NCBI GenBank assembly: GCA_030549775.1
Contig: CM060175.1
Span: 39,111,915-39,175,914 of the forward strand
Reading direction: 5' to 3'
Length of the DNA: 64,000 nt
DNA from: Tamarix chinensis
Taxonomy: Eukaryota > Streptophyta > Magnoliopsida > Caryophyllales > Tamaricaceae
Shown here: positions 1 to 10,405 of the stretch, one piece after another
How the letters are laid out: every line of letters begins with the position of its first letter
How positions within the stretch are numbered: position 1 is the first letter of the stretch
Translations under genes and position numbers: made by a program
Notes under the pieces: generated by a model
Told to the model about the DNA's origin: nothing
The model's database searches: none
The model's input: only the letters and a program-made list of their open reading frames with translations

Positions 1-2904
1 ATGACCTTTAGGAAGAATTGACCTATAGTTGACCATGGTTCGACCTTAAACTTAGGTTTAACCTAGACTTTGACTTGCAGGTAAATGAGGAGAATAATTA
101 GAATTTAGTAATGGCTTAATGTATATGGTTGGCATTAATTTGGACATTTTTTCAGGGCATAAAATGGTTAAGTAATAGAGATTTCTACCTTATTCACCTC
201 TCACGAGAAATGATAAATGTTATGAGATATTTAGGTGGTTAAAGTGTTCGAATTCTCATCAAGTGCCTGATCTACGAATCTTATTTGGACTAATTGGAAT
301 GGATGGATTAATGATGAGTTGGAAAGGGGACCTGGGTAAATTCATGAAATATAATGGAGTAATGATTTTGTGGTTTGTGCTGCACCATAAAGCATGCCAT
401 GGCGAGGAAATTTGTAAGTAATTAATTTATTAACCTTCATGTGTTAAATGATCTTCTCAAACCAAACACTAATTACTTGAAAGGAAAAGAATTTGATAGA
501 GCCTATGCATCTCCAACTCTCGGAATAGCTAACCGAGGGTAGCTCGCATGCTATCAGCCTATGGGTAAGGGAACACACATTGGTTACGGTAACTTTTCTA
601 CTTAGATCACTAGTATACTTAATGGGTGTCGACCATACAATTAAATATCGATTCTGATAAATGATATTGGTTGATATTTATTGGATTTTGGATCAACTAA
701 TACATAAAAATAACAATATGCGACAATTTTAGAATTTTATATATTATCGTTTATTTGCCGATATTTGTAATATTTGTTGTGGAAAAAAATCACATTGCGA
801 AAACCGCGACATATAAAATATCGTTCTTAACACCTTGATATTGTAATACTGTGACCACAATTGCAATCGCAGCCACAACCATGGTTTTATTGATTGGTGC
901 CGACACTTAAGGAAAGCCCCCTAAAAAAAATGACATAGGTAGTGGTTGAGATTGCCTCTGAAGTCTGAAATCCTTAGTGAGTACATCTCGCAAGTCGCAC
1001 CCATAGGCCGTTGTAACTATCCAAGAAGACACTCGAAATTGAAAAGATAAACAAACCCAAGAGTTAGAATACCTAGCTGTGCAATGAAATTATTCACTAC
1101 CTTGGCTTGTGACCAATAGTAGTAGATGATGATATATACTTGCACTTGGCTACTATGATAATCCTTTAACTTTATTAGGCTTGGCCTAGTTCCATGATGG
1201 GAGGACGTATGAGTTTACTCAGAATTCTTATATGAATGAAAATTATGTGATCATGACCCTAAACAGATTATAAGTAAATTGGATTATAGAGATGCCTTAG
1301 GGGACATTGAGTTCTTCCTAAAAGTCTAATCTTTACATGTATTAAATGTTGTTGTGTTCCATGATTTCCTTCATCTATGTGGTGTAAATGAGAAGGAATA
1401 TGTCCTTGCATATATGACCCATTTGTATTTTGTAATAACCACATACATATGCAAGTATGTTCCTAATTTATGCATATCTTGAGCGTGAAAGTATATTTAA
1501 TTTGTCAATGCATGATTTATTTATGTCATCGATCGTATCCTCATGTGTCATGATTTCATGATCCTTGGGTCACGTATGCATTTACACGCTATCGTGAAAA
1601 TATCTATAGGAACAATCATGATCTTCATAACTCAGTCGTAGTAAGGATGGATTGTGCATGTGCTACTACGTTAAGATATAAACATCATATGAGTGCTTCA
1701 CCTTCATTAATTTATGTGAAACATACCACGCCATGATATGATGTTTAGCAATGAACCATGACTCTTCATTCTTGTGACCCATGTAACCATTCATGATGCC
1801 ATGTTATCATCAAGCATGTCACTCCTAGCATTCATGTGCATGTGCGAGCATATCACATTATGTAGATCATATAAGCATGGTATGTGTTTTTGGTATGCTA
1901 ATGCCTAAGTATGATGTATGTGTGTACTCAACAAGATTGATGTGCCTCATAGGGCCTTATCTGCATCATGAACCCCATAACAAGGTAACTTGGCATACTT
2001 GGTACGCAAATAATAACATTTCCATTTGTTTGGTCACCTATTCAACATCACGATTAGGAGACTTTATGTAGATAGTTGTGGATGGTTAGAAGCCGACCAA
2101 TTTCCTTAAAACACTTCGTAACTTTTCTACTACTTGATTTCCACACTCTGTTTTCCTTGTATTATGTCTAGCATAGGATGGATGGTAGGACATCTATCAC
2201 ATGCTAGATATGACGATAATACCCTATTTTTTATAGGACTGTTTTCATGCTTTTTTTTTCCACAAATATTTTTAAAATAAATTTTTTTAGTAGTAAAAAT
2301 TGAGGGTATTATACCAAGATTCAATCCCTATCACTACCATAGGCTCTCAATTGTGGGGCATCTTATTGAGATTAAGCCCACCAGTCCCATCCTTTCTCTT
2401 ATAGCCTATACAACATGGGATGAAGGTTAGTGATGAGAGGGGTCACAAATGTGATGATGTGGACAATGGTGATGAGATAAGGGATGAAGGTGCTGCATGC
2501 TTTGAGAGAAGAAGATTAATTAATGATGGCTTAATGGCTGAAAACTAACCCTTGCTGATTCCCAAGCTTAATTTTTTATTACTATTACGGTCCAATGTCC
2601 TATTTATAAGGATACACAACACTAAGATGACCGTGAGAGGATAATCTTAGATGGGCAAAAATTATTTAATTTATTGCATAAATCACAATCGTTACCTAAT
2701 AACTAAGTGTTAGGGGCTAAAGTACTTCCCTATAAATAACACTTAGCTAAATTAGGTCATACTTGTAAACAAGGTCACAATATTTAAGCACACAATATAT
2801 AATAACATATCATGATATATAATAATAACAATATTAACATTAATATCCTAACATATAATAATAATTATAACCAAAACGTGTAGTTAGATCTCAGCCTTAC
2901 CCAA
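1..2904. other. non-coding stretch, left part of ARP4 intron 8
   Basis: AT-rich sequence with stops in all frames. I looked on the minus strand for the next ARP4 exon (the block following the second phosphate-binding loop) and did not find it, so this stretch is inferred to be intron. Apart from the short inverted-repeat-type repeat at 637-890 I recognise nothing here. The short frames at 1877-2071 and 2130-2324 resemble no family I know. Confidence 0.5.
637..890 (+). mobile_element. MITE-like repeat, copy 1
   Basis: The left edge ACAATTAAATATCGATT is nearly the same as the left edge of the repeat at 23499. Both interiors are rich in GATAAAT and TATCG words, and both end in a GTGACC(A/G)CAA...CGCAGCC-type block. 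The right edge is approximate. No coding capacity and no clear target-site duplication are seen. Calling it a transposon is inference from the shared ends of the two copies. Confidence 0.4.
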
Positions 2905-2909
2905 CAAGA

Positions 2910-3238
2910 TGATAGGCCCATCACTAAGTACACGAATGTTAGGAAGAATTGTTGAGGTTTTTGGGCTACGTTTGGGCTAGATGGTTCAATATTAAAGGGT
3001 TAGCAAAAGTTAGTTATGGATATGGGAATGTGTGAGGTGGGGATCATTTCTATTAAGGGGGGACTTACATAAGTATATAGCACAAGAGGAGGGGGATTGG
3101 GGGATAAGGGAGATTATATATGGAGATTGTAGACCCTCAAAGCTCTATACTTATTATGCTAAGCATTGCGATTTCAATTCCATCACTCCTCACCATTATC
3201 GTCTTCTCATTTATCTTCCTTCATGGTATTCTCTTACA
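2910..3238 (+). repeat. 5' LTR of outer Reina-like element
   Basis: 329 bp, TG...CA ends. A GTATATAG TATA-like block sits in the middle. It pairs with 13092-13415 along its whole length with many substitutions. Confidence 0.9.
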
Positions 3239-3242
3239 ATTA

Positions 3243-3254
3243 TGGTATCAGAGC
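3243..3254 (+). other. primer-binding site, initiator Met-tRNA type
   Basis: TGGTATCAGAGC, four bases after the 5' LTR end. This is the classic plant LTR-retrotransposon site complementary to the 3' end of initiator tRNA-Met. Confidence 0.9.
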
Positions 3255-3269
3255 ATCTCATAATTGAAA

Positions 3270-5012
3270 TGGCAAAAAAAATTGATTTGTTGAAGGAAAA
3301 GCTAAACACAATGCAAGGGGACTGGCAGAAGGAGAGTAGTGAAGTCAAGGAAAGGAAGGGGTGTATGGAAAAATGGATGGGGGAGATTTCTAATAAGTTG
3401 AGCCAGGCCCTCAAGGTGGATGGGGAGGGGGGAATGGCCAAACCAAGATATGAGCAATCAAATGGAAAAGGAGGTGTAAACCAGTCTAGCCCTTGGGGGC
3501 GAGGATCGAAGTGAATTCAAACCCCCTCAACAACTTGAGATCCCCGTTTTCGATGGTTCTAACCCGGATGAATGGCTCTTCAAGGTTGAGCGATATTTTG
3601 GCCTTAATAGGGTTAGCGAGGGTGAAAATTTTGGAGGCACCAGTCATGGCTATAGAGGGTTGAGCTTTGGCTTGGTACCGGTATGCTAAAGAGAGTCAAC
3701 GCTTTCAATCCTAGAAGAGCTTTAAGGAGTCATGCATTTCCGATTGAAGCATGAAGGGTCCTTATGTGAGAAGTTTCTAGTGGTCAAGCAAGAAGGGACG
3801 CTGGAGGAGTTTGTTGACGAGTTTCACTGCTGCAAGGTAGACTACTGGCAGAAGTGGTTGAGAGCAAATTTTTGAATGGGTTGAAACTGAGCAAAGGGGC
3901 TAAAGTGAGGATGATGAAACCACATGGGTCGGACAAACTAATGGAAGCAGCCCAAATGGTGAAGATAAGCAGCAGATCAACCTTAAAGAATTAGCTAGAT
4001 CTAGGTCAGGGCGGATTAGTGGTAAATTGGGTCTTGGATTTGGGGATTATGCTCCCTCCAGAACAAGGTATAAGTTATAACACATCATCAAACCCTACTA
4101 CTTCCATTAAGAACCATCTCCCTAATCACACATTAGTCCTCCCTCCCTTGGTGTGACCATAAGGCAAAATGTATGGCAGAGGTTTGAACACCTATTGATA
4201 ACTCTCGGATGCTAAAATCACACATCACCAGGACAAGGGGCTCTATTTAAATCTTCTAAGAAGTTTGGCCCTGGTTATGTATGCAAGAATCATACACTGT
4301 AGGTGTTACTAGTCGATGGGCCAGAACCGATCTAAGTTGAAGACTCCAAAATATGAGATGATAGACCCCATGATGGCAACAAAAAGAATACAAACCCACC
4401 CATGAGAGAGGGGAGCCATGACAGAAGATGACACACCAAAAGTTAAGGTTGTCATGGAACTATCACTAAATTAAATGGTGGGTGTCGACAATCATCACAC
4501 CTTGAAGCTTCGAGGCAATATAAGAGGTAAGGTTGTGGTGGTTCTCATTGACTGTGGGGTGACCCACCGCTTAATTTGGTTAAGCACCAGGGGTTGCAGC
4601 TTGACCCAACAAGAGAGTATGGCGTCCTGTTGGGAACAAGGAAATCAATTTTCGCTCAAGGGATGTGTAATGGGGTACAATTGATGCAACAAGAGGTGGA
4701 GAATATCAAGGATTTTATTGCCAATTGAGTTAGGCAGCGCTAATGTCATCCTGGAAATGCAATGGCTAGAACGCTAGGTTTGACTCGTCTTAATTAGAAG
4801 ACCTTAGTGATGAAGCTTGTACTGGGTACTACTTCGGTGACACTGAGGGGAGAACCAAGCCTCTGTTGTACCCAACTGACAATACGAGCCATCATAAAGA
4901 CTACTTGAAAGGAAGGGCAGAGGATCCTAATTGAACTGAATTCCTTCAGGGAGTGTCCAAGGAGCCATCAAAGTCCTCTATCTCAACACAAATAGCCGCC
5001 ATTGTGAGGGAG
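3270..5012 (+). pseudogene. gag and protease remnant of outer Reina-like element
   Basis: The frame opens at 3270 with a lysine/glutamate-rich, probably coiled-coil gag N-terminus (readable to about 3510). A frameshifted capsid-like segment follows at about 3530-3620 (VFDGSNPDEWLFKVERYF). At 4475-4684 a retropepsin-like stretch VVVLIDCGVTH is readable, with Cys where D-S/T-G is usual. The reading continues to STQIAAIVRE just before 5012, where the inner element interrupts the protease-RT linker. Stops and frame changes are frequent, so no functional product is expected. Confidence 0.8.
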
Positions 5013-5384
5013 TGTAATGAACCTTCCTAGAGCACCTGTGAAGGTCACATACGCAAGGAGGGGCAAGGGCAAGGAGGGAAAAACACTGTAATTCAGTTAA
5101 CACAAAATGATGAGGTGGCAGAGGATGAGTGGGGACTAGCTTAAGACGGTTATAGCAGATACTGATATAAAAAGGGGGAAGGGGGACCGAGAGAGGGTAT
5201 GAAAGAAAAAACAAAAGGATTGTAACCGGAGAGAATTGAGCCTCTCGAATGCTCAATCAGTGTATCTAAACTCTGCTATTAATACTATCAGCTCTTATCC
5301 TTTTTTTTTTGGATTTCTCTTGATACGATCTGTCAAAAGGGCGGGGATAAATTAGCTGGGTTCGGGAAACACTAATACATAACA
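5013..5384 (+). repeat. 5' LTR of inner Reina-like element
   Basis: 372 bp, starting TGTAATGAACC and ending ACATAACA. GATATAAAAAG near 5162-5172 is a good TATA box. The first 79 bp duplicate the C-terminal coding end of pol, because the 3' LTR overlaps the pol frame. Confidence 0.95.
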
Positions 5385-5387
5385 ATT

Positions 5388-5399
5388 TGGTATCAGAGC
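5388..5399 (+). other. primer-binding site, initiator Met-tRNA type
   Basis: TGGTATCAGAGC, three bases after the 5' LTR. Confidence 0.92.
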
Positions 5400-5409
5400 A
5401 TACCGATCA

Positions 5410-8400
5410 ATGGCCCCTTCCGCGACACAAAGAGTGGAGTCCCTGGAGGAAAGGATGACCCTCTTAGAGGAATCCATCTCTGAGAAAGTCTCGGCAGTAG
5501 TGGAGCGAGCGATGGGAGCGATGAGGCAAGCCTTGAGGGAGCAGCTTACGGAGGATCTCCAGAGGGCGGAAAAAAAACAGGGAGAAGCACTTTAGGCAGT
5601 GGCTAACAGGCTGGAGGAGAAGATGACTGGCAATCGCGAAAATTATGAGACCCAGCCGGCATGGATGAATGAGGGGATCAGAGGAGGGATTCCAGGTGAA
5701 GGGAGCAATGGGGGTGCAGGATCAGGGTGTGAGTCGGAGATTTCCAGGTGGAGGAGGGGGATGGCGATATCGTAAGCTGGACATGCCACCATTTGAAGGT
5801 AGTGATCCCGATGGGTGGATCTTGAGGGGAGAGAAGTATTTCTCCTTCTATCGCTTGAATGATGAGGAGAAACTGGAGGCGGCGGTGGTGGCCATGGAGG
5901 GCGACGCCCTAAGGTGGTACCAGTGGGAGAATAAACGTCGACCGATCAAATCATGGGTTGAGCTGAAAGAGCTGGTACTTCAACAATTCTGACCGGCAAA
6001 CGCCGGATCACTCCATAAGCAGTGGCTGGCGACAGCTCAAGTGTCGACAGTGGTGGAGTATCGACGGAAGTTCATCGAGATGGCGACCCCCTTGAACGAT
6101 ATACCAGAGAGTCTCTTATTGGGCCAGTTTATCAATGGGCTGAAGGAGGAGATAAAGGCTGAAGTCCGGTTGTTGAACCCCCTCAACTTAGATCAGGCCA
6201 TGGAGTTAGCGATCCGGATCGAGGAGAGGAATAGAGTGAACGGACTGAAGAAGAGTTACAGCGGGCCAGCAAAATCTGGGCCTTATTCCGTCTACAACCG
6301 GGTGCCCCATTCTGGATTCTAGGGGACCGGGGGACCGTCCAGCCACGCCTTAGCCAGAAATTGGGCTACAAACCTTAGCGAAACCCAGTCTTCTGCCAGC
6401 AGCCCAAGGATCTCTGCCCAGTCGACAAGGTCCACAGGCGAAGTCAAACGGTTGACCGAGAAGGAGCTGCAAGAGAAGAGAGCCAAAGGGCTCTGTTACC
6501 GTTGCGACGAGAAATGGAGCATCGGACATAGGTGTAGGAAGAAGGAACTGAGCGTACTGCTAGTGGACGATGAAGATATGGAAGAAAATGAAGGGGATCC
6601 CGGGGATGGGGAGCTATCGCAGCCGCCGACGGAGGAGATTCCGACTGAGGTTTCATTAAATTCAATCATCGGCCTAACTAACCAGAAGACGATGAAGTTG
6701 AAAGGAAGAATTGGAGAGCGCGAGGTGATAGTGATGATCGACCCCGGCGCGACCCACAATTTCATCTCCCTAGCCACGGTTAAGGAAGTACAGATTCCCA
6801 TCACTCCTTCGCAAGGATTTGGCGTTTCTCTGGGTAACGGGGAGGTTGTAAAAGGCTCTGGTGTCTGTAGGGGGATACTGCTGGAATTGGAGGGAGGGGT
6901 ACGAGTGATAGAGGATTTTTTGCCCCTGGGGTTAGGGAATTCCGACTTGATTTTAGGTGTGCAGTGGCTGGAAAAACTGGGTTCGGTGGTAACTAATTGG
7001 AAGACACAAGAAATGAGATTCCAACAGGGAGGGGAGGCTATCAGTCTGAAGGGGGACCCATCCCTAACTCGAACCGGAATCTCCCTGAAGGCCATGATAC
7101 GTGCTCTACGCAAGGAAGGGGGAGGGATTTGGTTAGAATTGAACCAGGTGGAAGGAGAACCTGAAACAGAACCTAAGATACCGGAGTTTTTAGAAGCCAC
7201 TGTGGCTGAGTTCAAGGAGGTATTTGCTAAGCCTGAAAGGCTGCCTCCTAAGCGGGGGCATGAGCATTCAATCGTGCTCAAGGAGGGCAGCAACCCGGTT
7301 GGGGTGAGACCATATCGATATCCCCAATTTCAGAAGGATGAAATTGAAAGACTCATCAGGGAAATGTTGGAGGCCGGCATAATCCAACCATCTACAAGTG
7401 CATTCTCGAGCCCTGTACTGCTGGTCAGAAAGAAGAACGGGTCATGGAGATTCTGTGTTGATTATCGGGCTCTAAACAAGGAGACGGTGCCGGACAAATA
7501 TCCCATTCCAGTTATTGATGAACCACTGGATGAGCTGCACGGAGCCTCCATATTCACAAAGCTAGACTTGAAGGCTGGCTATCACCAAATCCTAGTCAGA
7601 CCAGAGGACACTCACAAAACGGCCTTTCGAACCCATGAAGGGCATTACGAGTTCCTGGTCATGCCATTTGGGCTGACCAATGCCCCAGCCACCTTCCAGT
7701 CTCTCATGAATGATGTCTTTAGACCTTTTCTGAGACGGTTTGTTTTAGTATTTTTTGATGATATATTGATCTACAGCGCTACCATAGCTGAACATGTGGA
7801 TCATGTAAGAGCAGTGTTGAACACCCTAAAGGGACACACATTATTCGCGAACATCAAGAAATGTGAATTTGGGAAGCAAGAGGTAGCCTACCTGGGACAT
7901 GTGATCTCGAGTAAGGGGGTAGCCATGGATATGGATAAGGTGAGAGCCATTGTTGAGTGGCAGATTCCGAAGAATTTAAGGGAACTAAGGGGATTCCTCG
8001 GACTCACTGGGTATTACCGGAAATTTGTGGTCCGGTATGCTCAAATTGCACAACCCCTCACGGATCAACTGAAGAAGGACAATTATGGGTGGACAGACCA
8101 GGCTACACATGCCTTTGAGACCCTCAAGGCAGCCATGGTGACAGCCCCAGTGCTGGCAATGCCCAACTTCCAGAAAACATTTGTAGTTGAATCGGATGCA
8201 TCAGGCTATGGGATTGGGGCGGTATTAATGTAGGACAGCAAACCCATTGCCTATTTTAACAGACTTCTGGGCCCAAGAAATCAACTGAAATCTGTGTATG
8301 AAAAAGAATTAATGGCCATTTGCTTAGCTATACAGAAATGGAAGCATTACTTGTTAGGGAGACATTTCTTTGTGAGGACTGACCAGCAGAGCCTACGATA

Positions 8401-10108
8401 TATTCTACAGCAAAGAGAGATCGGGGCAAACTACCAAAAGTGGGTAAGTAAACTGCTGGGGTTTGATTTTGAAATACACTACAAGTTAGGGGTAGCGAAC
8501 AGGGTAGCAGATGCTTTATCGCGCAAGACTGAAGGGGAGGTGGAGTGTGGAGCTCTTGTTACTACTCAAGGGGTAGTGTGGGAGACATTAATACAAGAGA
8601 TAGCATCTGACCCCATGCTCCAGCAAATTAAAAAAGAGTTGGAGACCGGGGAGAAGCAGCACGTGGGGTTCCATGTAGTGGAGGGCAGATTGCTGTACAA
8701 GGGGCGCTATGTTATTCCTAAATCCTCCACTTGCATTCCTATGTTGCTGAGAGAATATCATGATTCCCCTGTGGGTGGCCATTCAGGAGATCTGAAAACT
8801 TATTTATGAATGGCCTCGGATTGGTATTGGCTTGGCATGAGAAAAGATGTGGCTGCATATGTAAGGAAATGTGCGACCTGCCAACAACAGAAGGCTTCGA
8901 CTCAGAGCCCTTCCGGTTTGCTTCAGCCCCTACCTCTACCTTCAGCGGTTTGGGATGAGATAAGCATGGACTTTGTGGAGGGGTTACCTTTGTCCAAAGG
9001 GGTGGACACTATCCTGGTGGTGGTTGATAGGCTATCAAAGTATGCCCATTTTTTAGGACTGAGACATCCTTTCAGTGCCTTTTCAGTAGCTGAGTTATTT
9101 ATTAAATAAGTGGTGCGGCTTCATGGCTTTCCTTCATCCATAGTGACAGACAGGGATTGAATTTTTATGAGCAAATTCTGGACAGAATTATTCCGTCTTC
9201 AAGGAACAGAGTTGAGAAGAAGCACAGCCTAGCATCCCCAAACGGATAGACAGACTGAAGTAGTGAACAAGGGACTGGAAGCCTACTTAAGATGCTTTGT
9301 TGCAGGACAACCTAAGGCATGGGCAAAATGGCTTCATTGGGCTGAATTCTCATACAACACTTCCCCTCACCTTTCCACCAAACTGTCGCCCTTCAAGGTG
9401 TTATACGGGAGGGACCCTCCCCATGTCTTGAGGTTGGGCAGAGGACATACACCCGTTGATAGTATAGAGGAGTATTTGCTGGAACATGAGGCGATATTGG
9501 ATGATCTTCGTCTGAACCTACTGAAGACCCAGCAAAGGATGAAGGCTACTACTGATAGAAAGCGAAAAGAGGAATCCTTCGAAGTGGGAGAACGGGTGTA
9601 TTTGAAACTGCAGTCGTATAGGCAACAGTCCTTGGCCAGACGCCCATATGAGAAGCTGGCAGCCAAGTTTTATGGACCTTTTCAGGTTATTCAGAAGGTG
9701 GGGCAGGTGGCATACAAGCTCAACCTTCCACTAACCTCTAAAATACATCCCATCTTTCATGTGTCCCAACTCCGAAGAGCCATTGGTGATACTCCTGTTT
9801 CTTCAACTATTCCAGCCCAAATGTCCACACACATGGAGTTAGTAGTCCAGCCAGAAGGACTTTTGGATATCCGCACGGCTACAAGGGGGCAGCCAGCTAA
9901 AATGGAGGTGTTAATCAAATGGAAGGATCTTCCAGCATTCGAAGCCACTTGGGAAGATGCAGCAGTCATACAGGAGAGGTTTCCTACCTTCCACCTTGAG
10001 GACAAGGTGAAACTTTGGGAGGGGGGTAATGTAATGAACCTTCCTAGAGCACCTGTAAAGGTCACATATGCAAGGAGGGGCAAGGGCAAGGAGGGAAAAA
10101 CACTGTAA
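5410..10108 (+). pseudogene. gag-pol polyprotein of inner Reina-like element, broken by stops
   Basis: The gag N-terminus starts at ATG 5410 (coiled-coil-like), meets TAG at 5593, and the frame shifts by one between about 5596 and 5760. From there one frame runs to TAA 10106-10108, broken only by stops at 5990, 6320, 8231, 8807, 9107, 9158 and 9230. In order: capsid (5780-6300); zinc knuckle CYRCDEKWSIGHRC (about 6495); protease with DPGATHNFIS (about 6740); RT with VFFDDILIYS (about 7750); RNase H ending near 8530; integrase with HHCC finger (8750-8890) and D, D, E residues (8967-9280); chromodomain around VLIKWKDLPAFEATWED (about 9905-9960). Several stops sit where CGA or CAG would fit the protein. 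The last 26 codons lie inside the 3' LTR. The product would be a single Gag-Pol protein, as in Reina elements; no complete product can be made from this copy. Confidence 0.93.
10017..10026 (+). promoter_or_regulatory. polypurine tract of inner element, inside the pol frame
   Basis: GGGAGGGGGG followed by TAA and the 3' LTR start at 10030. It primes plus-strand DNA and at the same time encodes the Trp-Glu-Gly-Gly stretch after the chromodomain. Confidence 0.75.
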
Positions 10109-10400
10109 TTCAGTTAACACAAAATGATGAGGTGGCAGAGGATGAGTGGGGACTAGCTTAAGACGGTTATAGCAGATACTGATATAAAAAGGGGGAAGGG
10201 GGACCGAGAGAGGGTATGAAAGAAAAAACAAAAGGATTGTAACCGGAGAGAATTGAGCCTCTCGAATGCTCAATCAGTGTATCTAAACTCTGCTATTAAT
10301 ACTATCAGCTCTTATCCTTTTTTTTTGGATTTCTCTTGATACGATCTGTCAAAAGGGCGGGGATAAATTAGCTGGGTTCGGGAAACACTAATACATAACA
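10030..10400 (+). repeat. 3' LTR of inner Reina-like element
   Basis: 371 bp, nearly identical to 5013-5384: one G/A and one C/T difference near the start and nine instead of ten T in one run. The pol frame extends 79 bp into it. An antisense frame across this LTR also exists in the 5' copy and is a by-product. Confidence 0.95.
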
Positions 10401-10405
10401 GGGAG

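Larger units (their letters stand above)
5013..10400 (+). mobile_element. young, complete Reina-like Ty3/gypsy chromovirus (inner element)
   Basis: A 5388-bp element inserted into the protease-RT linker of the outer Reina-like copy, in the same orientation. LTRs are 372 and 371 bp, and a perfect GGGAG target duplication lies at 5008-5012 and 10401-10405. The outer reading resumes on the other side (TTTTCAAACTTGGTG, the counterpart of the inner FKEVFAKPERLP region). The LTRs differ by two transitions and one base in a T-run, so the insertion is recent. All domains are present (gag, zinc knuckle, protease, RT, RNase H, integrase, chromodomain), but the frame carries several stops, so it could move only with proteins supplied by another copy. 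Confidence 0.95.

Noticed and set aside
6496..7293. 265-codon minus-strand frame
   Set aside because: It is the antisense shadow of the protease region of the inner Reina-like gag-pol; Ser/Pro-rich with no recognisable domain.
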